Shown here in pieces: positions 18,601 to 26,988 of a DNA stretch of 43,373 nucleotides (positions are counted from its first letter, which is position 1; every line of letters begins with the position of its first letter). Origin of the DNA: an uncultured Clostridia bacterium (GTDB taxonomy: Bacteria; Bacillota; Clostridia; Oscillospirales; Oscillospiraceae). Location of the stretch: assembly GCA_945949735.1 (NCBI GenBank), contig CAMFFO010000004.1:1-43373 (forward strand), written 5' to 3'. Below the pieces are notes generated by a model. It did not search any database. It had not been told where the DNA came from and saw nothing but the letters and a program-made list of their open reading frames with translations. Both the position numbers and the translations under genes were made by a program.

Positions 18601-21600
18601 CGCCACCGTGGAGCTGATCTACGCCAACGGCGGCAAGGAGTATTCCTTCACGGCCACCGGCGTCATCATGAAGGCCCAGGGCACGTCCTCCCTGGAATAC
18701 GGCCTTGCCGCCCTGAACCTGGACCTGGACTTCAAGAACGCGGTATGGACCCGGGGCGATGGCGAGGCCATCACGGAGTACGCCATGACGCCGGACAGCA
18801 TCCCCGTCAACTATCTCAACGTGAAGCTGAACGTAGCCAGCTCCGAGAACGCCAACAACGTGGTGCTGGCGGACCGGTACAACCGGTTCCAGCCCTGGAT
18901 TTCCCCGGCCCGCCGGGCGGACAGCCGTGTGCGGGACACGGTGCAGGGCGTCCCCTGCGCGGTGTTCTTCACCAATACCAGCAGCGGCACCATCTTCGTG
19001 GGCGCCCGGACCGTTGCCGCCGGAGAGACCATTCTCTACGGCGCGGGCGATATGAACAACAGCAAAAAGAACTTCGCCGTGTTCGGCCAGGACAACAGCC
19101 AGTGGCCGGAGCAGTGCTGTGTGGAGGTGCTGAACAACAACAACGCCCAGTGCCGATTCCAGAGCGATGACCTCAGTGCTGAGACCTGGGACGGGGACGG
19201 CAACTTCGAGTTCCGGTTCCCCAAGAAGCCCACCGACGCCATGAAGGCAACGTGGCAGACAGTCCTCAGCTGGGTGGTCTCCACAGACCGCACAGCAGCC
19301 ACCGGAAACGCACTGGCCACGCCGGTGATTATCGGCAGTGAGACCTTCGCCAACGACACGGCGGAGTACCGCGCTGCCAAGTTCCGGGCGGAGCTGGCGG
19401 ACCACTTCATTGTGGATTCTCTGCTGTACCACTACCTGTTCACGGAGCGGCACTGCATGGTGGATTCCAGGGCGAAGAACACCTTCTTCTCCTACGAGTA
19501 CGACCCGGACCAGGACAAATACCTGTGGAACATCTGCAAGAACTACGACGACGACACCGCCGAAGGCACTGACAACTCCGGCGGCCAGACCTTCCGGTAC
19601 GGGCTGGAGGACACCGACACGGTGGGCAGCGCCAATGTGTTCAACGCGTCCGATTCTGTCCTGTGGACCAACGTCCGGGACCTGATGGTGGACGAGCTGC
19701 AGGCCATGTACCGGGACCGGGAGAACCAGGGCGCCTGGAGCGCGGCAAGCGTGAAGGCGGACTTCACCGCCCACCAGAGCGCCCGGCCGGAGGCCCTGAT
19801 GAACGAGGACCAGCAGGGCAAGTACATCTCGCCCTATGAGAACAGCGGTGAGAGCCGCTATCTGGGCATGGCACAGGGCACCAAGGAGGACATGCGCGAC
19901 CAGTTCGAGACCTACCAGGAGACATACTGTGCGTCCAAATACGACGGCAGCGCAGCCACCGCCTCCCGCATCTCCCTCCGCGGCAGCGCCCCGGGAGACT
20001 GGGCAGGCGTGAAGCCCACAGGCGACATGACCATCACGCCTTATTCGGACCTCTATGTGACGGTCAAGTACGGCAACGCAGGCACCGTCCGGGTCCGGGC
20101 CAAGGCCGGGGAGGCCAACGCCATCATCTGCCCGGCGGACACCCTCAACGACACCGAGATCTACATCTACTCCGCCCAGCGGATCACTGAAGTGGGTGAC
20201 CTGTCCGGCATCTACACCAAGCTGATGGACGCCGGTGACGCCGCCGTCCTCCAGAAGATCGTGCTGGGCAGCGGCGAGGCCGGTTACACCAACGGCAGCC
20301 TCACCAGCTTCTCCGCCGGCACCAACGACATGGTGGAGTATCTGGACCTGCGGGGCACGCCCAACCTCACTCAGGCCCTGGACCTGTCCGCTCTGGACGC
20401 TCTGACGGAGTGCTACCTCTCCGGCAGCGGCGTCACCGGCGTCACATTCGCAAAGGGAGCGCCAGTCCGAATCGCAAAGCTGCCCGCCGTCACCTCCCTG
20501 GTGGCCCGTGGCCTTACCCAGCTGGAGAGCTGGCTCATGGACGGCTCCAACCTGGTGTCCATCTGGGTGGAGGACAGCCCCATGATCGACACCCTGGCGG
20601 CCTGCAAGGCAGCCAAGAACCTGGCCCGTGGCCGCCTGACGGACGTGGACTGGACGGACGACAACGCGGATGTGCTGCTGCGGCTGGCGTCCCTTGGAAC
20701 CGGCAGCGGCATCGACAGCCAGGGCAACACCGTGGACGGCTTCGTCCTCACCGGCAAGGTACATCTGTCCGTGGTGACGGAGGACGAGCTGGCCACCCTG
20801 GCAGCCGCCTTCCCGGATCTGACCGTCTCCTACGACGGAATCGTCACCAGCCATACGGCAACCTTCCAGAACTATGACAGCACGGTTCTGAACACCCAGA
20901 CCGTCCGCCACGGCAGCGCGGCGGTGAACCCGGTGACGGCGGGCCTGTGCGAGACGCCGGTGAAGCCGTCCACAGTTGACGAGGATTACACCTACATCGG
21001 ATGGGACAAGAGCCTGGATAACATCGTGTCCGATACGGTATTCACCGCCCAGTTCTCCGCCAAGACCCGCGTCTATACCATCCGGATCTGGCTGGAGCCG
21101 GAGGAGCAGAGCCTGTTGAAAACGGTGCAGGTGGAGGCCCGCGGCAGCTACGCATGGGACGGCGACGATCTGACCAGCGCCGAAGGAAAGCTGTGGATGG
21201 GCTTTGACCATCCCATGGCGAACATCACGTCGGACCTGGACGTCCATGCGGTGTTCATCACGCCCACGCTGCCGGATGCTGTGGCCAGCGGCTATGACTA
21301 CCTGTACAGCGACAACCCGGCGGACAACAGCGGCTATACCCTGGAGCAGTTCTGCGGCATCATCAAGGCCAAGAAGGAGAAGGACTACTTCCAGCTGAAG
21401 GACCGTATCAAGATCACGCCAAACACGGATGTATTTGCCGACAGCGAGATCATTTGTGAGGTGGCCGGATTCAATCATAATAAGCTGGCAGACGGCAGCG
21501 GGACCTTCGCCGGTGTGATCTGGGGCATGGTCGGTGCCATGAATGCGTCCAGGCGCATGAATTCCACCAACACCAATGCGGGCGGATGGCCGGCCACTGA

Positions 21601-22021
21601 AGCCAGGGACATCGACAACAACACGATCTTCCCGGCCCTGCCCCGCTGGATCAGGATGCTGATCCCGAAGGTGATCGTCCTATCCTCTGCCGGTGCGACC
21701 AAGGCGGACATCGTTTCCTCTCAGGACTACCTATTCCGGTTCAGTCATGCCGAGGTTGGCTTTGATGTCAGCAGCGTCCCCTACTGTAACGAGGTGGATG
21801 CAGACGCGGAAAGCGTTCAGCTGCCTATCTTTACCGACAATTCGTCCAGAATCCGAAAAACCTACAACGGCACCGGAAGTGCTGTCGGCTGGTGGCTGCG
21901 GTCCCCGGACCCCGGCAATTCCACGACCTTCCGGATTGTGGGCTCCAACGGCAACGCGAACACCACCAACGCGGCGAACGGCTATTCCGTGGTCCTCGGC
22001 TTCTGCACCTATCTGGCGTAA
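15653..22021 (+). CDS. Giant tail fibre / adhesin, DGR target protein
   Basis: 2122 aa; N-terminal baseplate/fibre-like region, Ala/Ser coiled coil, InlB-like repeat, C-terminal DUF6273/C-type-lectin-like VGWWLRSPDPGNST domain containing the VR. Confidence 0.88.
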   Translation: MSRIIKCQVDNEYIRGGGVVIGSEGSGESVTLELAFNSAWDGYTKRLIWYDALGEHHVVRVLTADLLVSGTNTYQVLIPPEACAVAGDAMLTIRGVTVDPDTGETLSCFVGATVTFKVLEGKWTASLQDMTASQAEQLQAQIDALLPQIVLAGQVAENEKERLSAEETRVQNELTRQQNETDRVSNEEARVKAEQERVDENNGIVAQATNQANAAQKSAENAASSEKSAADSATSSANSANLAANAQQAAENAAGAAEEHSTAAQLAMTEAENQASNSAGSAKESKSWAVGGTGSRQGEDTNNAQYWCEQAQTAASVDSTLTISGAPADAKVVGDAIRQLQSDVSGKVDGIWQDPDSGLWYLTSNGEPVGEGIKIASDSGGLAFDSGYVDESGYLHLTMGGEDLSSDVFTPFFVGTGGTGGGGAGSTMKLTSRMASRTFSVMDTAASVDILYTWSSVDSEDGSATGNGSASWYVGGTRVAVQTVAQGDQSFDIKPYLTAGAANTVKLTLEDAYGASRSLTFTVTVTSYGLTWNLGKMADHGTDSLTLRLVPTGQGSKVLHVTVDGEEVHNSTVATSGRTITVAIQPQSHGAHTILAWLEITTDGQTMTTEPLRHVGLWQASGNTTPIVAVYDPAPTVPQYGTASLRYMVFDPSSETANITQSEDGTVLSVLTVDRSVQTWAYRAAKSGTRALTITCGTVSADIALTVTASGYDIQPVTNGLCMDLDPAGHSNAEAGRENFGYKDADGTNHPLTFSANFDWINGGFRQDEEGVTALLIKRGSSVTLDRSLFDDNARTNGKCIKIIFKAAKVRKYAAEVASCWSGNVGLRLQANQATLGSELEKTVIPYCQDRKIEADFNINSASETKLATVWLRGVMSRVRAYSTGDSWQQTAPSALVIGSADCDTWLYRVKMYSNSLTLHEILDNWIADCGDPDEMIRRYVRNAIYNTDGTINLQQLSEANPDLRVIRISADRMTTGKSDEVTATVELIYANGGKEYSFTATGVIMKAQGTSSLEYGLAALNLDLDFKNAVWTRGDGEAITEYAMTPDSIPVNYLNVKLNVASSENANNVVLADRYNRFQPWISPARRADSRVRDTVQGVPCAVFFTNTSSGTIFVGARTVAAGETILYGAGDMNNSKKNFAVFGQDNSQWPEQCCVEVLNNNNAQCRFQSDDLSAETWDGDGNFEFRFPKKPTDAMKATWQTVLSWVVSTDRTAATGNALATPVIIGSETFANDTAEYRAAKFRAELADHFIVDSLLYHYLFTERHCMVDSRAKNTFFSYEYDPDQDKYLWNICKNYDDDTAEGTDNSGGQTFRYGLEDTDTVGSANVFNASDSVLWTNVRDLMVDELQAMYRDRENQGAWSAASVKADFTAHQSARPEALMNEDQQGKYISPYENSGESRYLGMAQGTKEDMRDQFETYQETYCASKYDGSAATASRISLRGSAPGDWAGVKPTGDMTITPYSDLYVTVKYGNAGTVRVRAKAGEANAIICPADTLNDTEIYIYSAQRITEVGDLSGIYTKLMDAGDAAVLQKIVLGSGEAGYTNGSLTSFSAGTNDMVEYLDLRGTPNLTQALDLSALDALTECYLSGSGVTGVTFAKGAPVRIAKLPAVTSLVARGLTQLESWLMDGSNLVSIWVEDSPMIDTLAACKAAKNLARGRLTDVDWTDDNADVLLRLASLGTGSGIDSQGNTVDGFVLTGKVHLSVVTEDELATLAAAFPDLTVSYDGIVTSHTATFQNYDSTVLNTQTVRHGSAAVNPVTAGLCETPVKPSTVDEDYTYIGWDKSLDNIVSDTVFTAQFSAKTRVYTIRIWLEPEEQSLLKTVQVEARGSYAWDGDDLTSAEGKLWMGFDHPMANITSDLDVHAVFITPTLPDAVASGYDYLYSDNPADNSGYTLEQFCGIIKAKKEKDYFQLKDRIKITPNTDVFADSEIICEVAGFNHNKLADGSGTFAGVIWGMVGAMNASRRMNSTNTNAGGWPATEARDIDNNTIFPALPRWIRMLIPKVIVLSSAGATKADIVSSQDYLFRFSHAEVGFDVSSVPYCNEVDADAESVQLPIFTDNSSRIRKTYNGTGSAVGWWLRSPDPGNSTTFRIVGSNGNANTTNAANGYSVVLGFCTYLA
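21879..22001 (+). repeat. DGR variable region (VR)
   Basis: 123-nt near-identical copy of 22513-22635 (offset 634); all 9 mismatches at TR adenines. Confidence 0.96.
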
Positions 22022-22033
22022 GCAATCAAAGAA

Positions 22034-22056
22034 TCCCGCCCCCTTGTGGGGCGGGA
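22034..22056 (+). promoter_or_regulatory. DGR post-VR hairpin/cruciform
   Basis: TCCCGCCCC-CTTGT-GGGGCGGGA perfect 9-bp stem, 5-nt loop, 32 nt downstream of VR. Confidence 0.75.
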
Positions 22057-22078
22057 GAATCCAAAGGGGTGAACCGAT

Positions 22079-22486
22079 ATGTCCGTTCCGAGATCAAAAC
22101 GTGGTGTGAGTGAAGCGGAATTTCTCCATACAGCACGCGAACTACAGATTTTTACACTAAGGCGCTGCAAACACATTCCGAAGCGATATACATTTCTGAT
22201 GGCAAAGCCGCTTTCTGAAAATGCTGCATCTGTCTATGACATGGCGAAGCGCGGAAATTCCATCTATCCGAGAAATCAGCACGAAGCTCAGATCCGCAGA
22301 GACTATTTCAATCACGCTCTTGCAGGGGTGTACAGTCTCGTTTCTCAGGCTGAGGTATGCAGAGAGATGTTCGGAATTCCTACCGATATGATGATGGAAT
22401 GGATGCGACTTTGCAAACAGGAAATTGAACTCCTGAAAGGAATTATGGATTCAGACCGGAGAAGATATAAATCCCTTCCGGAATGA
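22079..22486 (+). CDS. avd: Avd-like DGR accessory protein
   Basis: 135-aa helical basic protein between target gene and TR; HNALAGVYSLVSQAE-like four-helix-bundle pattern (FNHALAGVYSLVSQAEVCREMF). Confidence 0.75.
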   Translation: MSVPRSKRGVSEAEFLHTARELQIFTLRRCKHIPKRYTFLMAKPLSENAASVYDMAKRGNSIYPRNQHEAQIRRDYFNHALAGVYSLVSQAEVCREMFGIPTDMMMEWMRLCKQEIELLKGIMDSDRRRYKSLPE

Positions 22487-22512
22487 ATGATACAGGCTGC
22501 GCTCTATGAATC

Positions 22513-22635
22513 GTGCTGTCAACTGGTGGCTGCGGTCCCCGGACCCCGGCAATTCCACGAACTTCCGGAATGTGAACTCCAACGGCAACGCGAACACCAA
22601 CAACGCGACGAACGGCAATTCCGTGGTCCTCGGCT
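22513..22635 (+). repeat. DGR template region (TR)
   Basis: 123-nt repeat with 28 adenines, rich in AAC/AAT codons; pairs with VR 21879-22001. Confidence 0.96.
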
Positions 22636-22878
22636 CCTCTTTTACCCGGCTCCTCTCTGGGCGTCAAAGTAACCCGTTTTGGGTGAAATCAGAACCGGGA
22701 TGGAGAGAAGGAGAGCGCAGCCTTCCTATAAAGGTAAATAACTGATCTGACAGGCCCAGACGGATGACGCTTCTTGCATGGCGGAGCTTGGTGATGATGT
22801 TCCGTTTCATGTCTGGTGGCCTTACGCGGCTGGTGCAATCACCCGTATAGCCGTGCAGTGAAGAAAAGAGGAGATCAA

Positions 22879-24048
22879 ATGAACAGTGCAGATCGGCACG
22901 AGGCGAGATACCGCAGACGCCATAGAAGCAGAATGGAAGCTAAGCGATCATGCACATCGTCAGCGGATGATTTTGATACCGTATTCAGCTACGGTAATCT
23001 CTATCGATCTTATCTGAAATGCCGCAGAAATGTTGGTTGGAAAGCAAGCGTTCAACGGTACATTGCAAATGCTCCGCTTAATGTCTATACCACGTGGGAG
23101 CAGCTTCGAAACGGAACTTACAAAAGCCCGGCGTTTCATGAATTCACTGTTTTTGAGCGTGGCAAAAAGAGGCATATCAAAAGTACCGGGATCGGAGAGC
23201 GCGTTGTCCAGAACTGCCTTTGTGAAAACTCACTTCTCCCATTGTTTCAAAGGACTTTTATTCATGACAATGGCGCCTGCCTCCCCGGTAAAGGATATGA
23301 TTTTTCTGTAAGGCGTATGCGCTGCCATCTGCAAAGGCATATCCGAAAGCACGGTACGGATGGATATATTCTGCTCTGCGATCTTTCCTCGTTCTTTGAC
23401 AGCGTTCCGCATAGCGAGGCTGTGAAAGCACTGTCCGAGCAGATCACGGATGGCCGTATTCTTAGGCTTACAGAGGAACTGATCCGGCAATTCGACCCGG
23501 AAAAGCCGCCGGAGAGCAGGAAAGGACTTGGCCTTGGAAGCCAGATCAGCCAGGTGCTTGCTCCCGTTGTGGCCGGAAGGATTGACCGCTATGTGAAAAA
23601 TACCCTGCGTGAGAAGCTATATGGCCGGTACATGGACGATTTTTACATTATTTCCGGCGACAAGGATCGCCTGAAAATATGCCGTGACGGAATCCGGAAG
23701 AAATGTGAAGAGATCGGCCTGCGGCTAAGCGAGAAAAAGACCCAGATCGTGAAGCTGACACACGGATTTACGTGGCTGAAGGTACGATGGAGCGTCACAA
23801 AGACCGGCGGTGTCAGAATGTGCATCCACCGCAGCAGCGCCATACGCGAGCGGAGAAAGCTCAAAAAGCTGCGGAAAATGATGGGGATCGGCCGTGTCAC
23901 CTACCAGGACGTCTGGAATTCTTTTCAATGCTGGATGAGCCACGCCAGGCGTTTCCGGTCATGGAAAATCAGAAAAAACATGGCGGACCTATTTTGCAGA
24001 CTATTTGAAAAGGATGTGAGAAAAGATGCGCTATATCAAAGTATATGA
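22879..24048 (+). CDS. DGR reverse transcriptase
   Basis: YGRYMDDFYII catalytic YMDD; LGLGSQISQ DGR-type motif; LCDLSSFFDSVPH; RBS AGAGGAG. Confidence 0.95.
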   Translation: MNSADRHEARYRRRHRSRMEAKRSCTSSADDFDTVFSYGNLYRSYLKCRRNVGWKASVQRYIANAPLNVYTTWEQLRNGTYKSPAFHEFTVFERGKKRHIKSTGIGERVVQNCLCENSLLPLFQRTFIHDNGACLPGKGYDFSVRRMRCHLQRHIRKHGTDGYILLCDLSSFFDSVPHSEAVKALSEQITDGRILRLTEELIRQFDPEKPPESRKGLGLGSQISQVLAPVVAGRIDRYVKNTLREKLYGRYMDDFYIISGDKDRLKICRDGIRKKCEEIGLRLSEKKTQIVKLTHGFTWLKVRWSVTKTGGVRMCIHRSSAIRERRKLKKLRKMMGIGRVTYQDVWNSFQCWMSHARRFRSWKIRKNMADLFCRLFEKDVRKDALYQSI

Positions 24049-24481
24049 TTCGAGTGGAACGGTAGTAGCTGCGGAGGCGCTGCAATCTCCTGCATTCGTA
24101 CATTGGAATGCCAGGTACGGATGCAAACTTGTGTGTCAGGAACGGTACGCACAGGGAATCATGTCGATGGACGGAGATACCGCATACCAGCTGGAGGGCA
24201 AAGAAGCCCTCCCCGGCGCGGAGCTGACGGCGGTGCTGATCTCCCAACTGGAGTATGACGCCCTGGCGGCCACGCTGGAGGAGACCGCCACCGAAACCCC
24301 GGATGACACCGGCACCGGGGAGACGGAGCAGCAGGAGGTGGTCGTGACCCCGGCAAAGATGTACCTCCGCATCAAGGACCTGGAGGCGGAGAACCAGGCG
24401 CTGACCGCACAGGTGACGGAGCTGGGAGAAGCCATGGACCTGCTGCTGTCCGGCGCAACCGGAGAGGAGGATGCCGGATGA
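24026..24481 (+). CDS. Phage hypothetical protein (possible fibre-associated/chaperone)
   Basis: Overlaps RT 3' end by 23 nt; C-terminal coiled coil. Confidence 0.6.
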   Translation: MRYIKVYDSSGTVVAAEALQSPAFVHWNARYGCKLVCQERYAQGIMSMDGDTAYQLEGKEALPGAELTAVLISQLEYDALAATLEETATETPDDTGTGETEQQEVVVTPAKMYLRIKDLEAENQALTAQVTELGEAMDLLLSGATGEEDAG

Positions 24482-24657
24482 AGAAATCCCTGAAAGAGCG
24501 GGTCTATGAATATAACCGCGTCAGAGCCGTGGAAACCGAGAAGGCAGGCGACTTCATGACGCTGCTGGAGCATCTGCCGCCCGGCCAGGTGAAGAAGCTG
24601 CTGAAAGACGATACCTGCTGCGCGATCCTGGCGAAATATGGTATCAATGGAGGGTAA
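24478..24657 (+). CDS. Small hypothetical protein (59 aa)
   Basis: ATGA overlap with preceding ORF; MKKSLKERVYEYNRVRAVETEKAGDFMTLLEHLPPGQVKKLL. Confidence 0.55.
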   Translation: MKKSLKERVYEYNRVRAVETEKAGDFMTLLEHLPPGQVKKLLKDDTCCAILAKYGINGG

Positions 24658-24662
24658 CGCGC

Positions 24663-25007
24663 ATGAATACCAGAAAAGCGATTGCAAGGGCGGACGAGCT
24701 TCGCCCAAACGCTGTCAGTGAGGAGATGAAAGCATCGTGGATTTATGAGCTGGACGGTAAAGTTGCTGAGCTTCAGGGTGTTCCAGTTCCCGAATCCAAA
24801 TGGCCGGAGGATTTTGATCACCTGATGCCTTCCCCCTACGACAATATTTACGAATTGTATCTCTGCGCCCAGATCGACAGCGCAAATCTCGAAACAGCGC
24901 TCTACGAAAATGATATGGAGATGTTCAACGCGGCCTGGGACGAGGCAAGGGCCTGGTGGAGGCGCACGCACCGGCAGCCGGAAAGCGGCGGATGGAGGGT
25001 CATGTAA
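24663..25007 (+). CDS. Hypothetical protein
   Basis: 114 aa, in operon. Confidence 0.55.
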   Translation: MNTRKAIARADELRPNAVSEEMKASWIYELDGKVAELQGVPVPESKWPEDFDHLMPSPYDNIYELYLCAQIDSANLETALYENDMEMFNAAWDEARAWWRRTHRQPESGGWRVM

Positions 25008-26539
25008 TGAGACTTCCAACACTCCCCAACCGTTTACAGGGGACACGGCGTGAGATCGTGTCCATCCGCGGGCTGAACCTGACGGACAACACACAGGACG
25101 GCGACATGTCGGCTTGCAAGAACATCTCCGCAAGGCGGTATCCCTATTTCACCCAGCGGCGTTCCAGAGAGCAGCAGACCGCCTATTCCGGCGTTACAGC
25201 GCTGACCAGCTGGGGAAAACTGGTGGCTGTACAGGGAACAGATCTCCTGTATGGCGGAGAAGTGGTCGGCACAGTCACCGCGGGGGAAAAGCAATTTGCC
25301 GTTGTCAACACGAAGCTGATCATCTGGCCGGACAAGGTATATCTGGACATCGACAGCCTAACGGTAAAGCCTCTTGGAGCTACCGTCACCGGGACGGGGG
25401 CGACGTTCACCACGGACGCAATGACCGTTGATGGCTGGCCGGACCTGACAACTCTGTTCAAGGCCGGAGACGCTGTTACCATTTCCGGGTGTACAGAAAA
25501 GGCGTCCAACAATAAATCTGTCGTGATCAAGAGCTTGACGGCGACTTCGATCACCGTCTCCGCAAACGGATTCACAGAGGCGGCGGAAACAGCAAGCATC
25601 ACCTTGGAGCGCAAAATTCCTGACCTGGATTATATCTGCGAGAGCGAAAACAGGCTGTGGGGATGCTCCAACAAGGATAAGACCATCTATGCTTCTTCGC
25701 TGGGCGACCCGACGAACTTCTATGTATATGAGGGGCTTGCTACGGATGGATACGCCCTTGCTGTCGGCAGCGAGGGCGATTTCACCGGCTGCTGCAAACT
25801 GTCCACATCGGTACTGTTCTGGAAAGAGACGGTTCTGCACAAGATGCTGGGCAGCTATCCGAGTGAATACTCCCTGTATACCTACAATATCGAGGGGCTG
25901 CGGAAAGGCTGCCATAAGAGCTTGCAGGTCATCAACGAAGTTCTGTTTTACATGGGCATCCACGGTGTATACGCCTATTCCGGCGGAACCCCCAGCCTGA
26001 TCTCCTCCAATTTTGGAAGGAAGGACTTCACGGATGCCGTTGCAGGAACGGATGGAGACAGCTACTACCTCTCCGTTCTGGAGGGAGAAGAACGGCACCT
26101 GCTGCTCTACGATTCCAACACCGGACTGTGGCTGCGGGAGGATGATACCAGATGTGTGGACTTCGCCAGAATCGGCAAGCAGGTCTATTTCCTGACCGAC
26201 GGCGGCGACGTTTATCTCAGCGACGGCGGAGCAGATGACCCGGATGTTTCGTGGGAGATCCAGCTGACGCCGTTCTACGAGACCGCAGACGGGAAGAAAC
26301 AGTATCGAAAGCTCGTCCTCCGGCTGGAAATGGCCGCAGGCGCATGGATGCGGGTATTGATCCGATGCGACGGCGGGGCCTGGCGGGAGGCTGGAAAGGT
26401 GCTTGGCGGTCAGGCTGGCTTAAAGGAAATCCAGATCATTCCGAAACGCTGCGATAAGTTCGAGATCAAGCTCACGGGGAAAGGCCCGTGTACCGTGAAG
26501 GAACTGATCCGCGAGTTTTTCGTTGGAGGTGATCGGTAA
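25007..26539 (+). CDS. Tail hub/nozzle or DNA-stabilisation-like structural protein
   Basis: Position in podovirus tail module; beta-rich, repeated YDSNTGLWLREDD/ESENRLWGCSNKDKTIYAS propeller-like motifs. Confidence 0.6.
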   Translation: MRLPTLPNRLQGTRREIVSIRGLNLTDNTQDGDMSACKNISARRYPYFTQRRSREQQTAYSGVTALTSWGKLVAVQGTDLLYGGEVVGTVTAGEKQFAVVNTKLIIWPDKVYLDIDSLTVKPLGATVTGTGATFTTDAMTVDGWPDLTTLFKAGDAVTISGCTEKASNNKSVVIKSLTATSITVSANGFTEAAETASITLERKIPDLDYICESENRLWGCSNKDKTIYASSLGDPTNFYVYEGLATDGYALAVGSEGDFTGCCKLSTSVLFWKETVLHKMLGSYPSEYSLYTYNIEGLRKGCHKSLQVINEVLFYMGIHGVYAYSGGTPSLISSNFGRKDFTDAVAGTDGDSYYLSVLEGEERHLLLYDSNTGLWLREDDTRCVDFARIGKQVYFLTDGGDVYLSDGGADDPDVSWEIQLTPFYETADGKKQYRKLVLRLEMAAGAWMRVLIRCDGGAWREAGKVLGGQAGLKEIQIIPKRCDKFEIKLTGKGPCTVKELIREFFVGGDR

Positions 26540-26973
26540 TGGCCTCCGTGTTCCCTGAGAGCATGGACAAGCTGGACAGCGATAATGTCGGCGGCAGCTT
26601 TTCCATCCTCGAAAATTACATCCGTTACATGCAGGAGCGGGTGGAATTTGCCATCCGCAATACTACACGGCAGGTGGAAAAGACCGGGACGTCCAGCGCA
26701 GAGATCTATATTCTGGTGACAGCGCTGAATAATTCCGTCAGCTCCATCCAGTCCAGCGTGCAGTCCCTCTCTGCCGACATCAGCGGCATGAAAAGTGATG
26801 TTGCATCTGTAAAAAAAGAGGTCTCCTCCCTAAAAACGGAGCTTTCCGAGTTCAAAACGAGCGTGAATGCCTCCATCGAACAGCTATCTTCCTCTGTTTC
26901 CACAATGAATGAGGCAATCGCAAATCTTCAAAGCCGCGTAAATGCGTTGGAAAACCCGACCACGACACCATGA
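26539..26973 (+). CDS. Coiled-coil tail-associated protein
   Basis: Long heptad pattern SSIQSSVQSLSADISGMKSDVASVKKEVSSLKTELSEFK. Confidence 0.6.
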   Translation: MASVFPESMDKLDSDNVGGSFSILENYIRYMQERVEFAIRNTTRQVEKTGTSSAEIYILVTALNNSVSSIQSSVQSLSADISGMKSDVASVKKEVSSLKTELSEFKTSVNASIEQLSSSVSTMNEAIANLQSRVNALENPTTTP

Positions 26974-26988
26974 TAGGAGCGTGAATCT

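Larger units (their letters stand above)
21879..24048 (+). mobile_element. Diversity-generating retroelement (VR-hairpin-avd-TR-RT)
   Basis: All canonical components contiguous and co-oriented. Confidence 0.95.

Noticed and set aside
17654-21478. 1274-aa minus-strand ORF antisense to the fibre gene
   Set aside because: Same antisense artefact; no motifs, and the sense fibre reading is convincing.
22034-22056. Hairpin as a transcription terminator
   Set aside because: No T tract follows; DGR target-recognition element is the better explanation.
22506-22745. 79-aa ORF reading through the TR in the VR frame
   Set aside because: No convincing RBS; openness is explained by TR descent from a coding sequence. 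Treated as the non-coding TR RNA.
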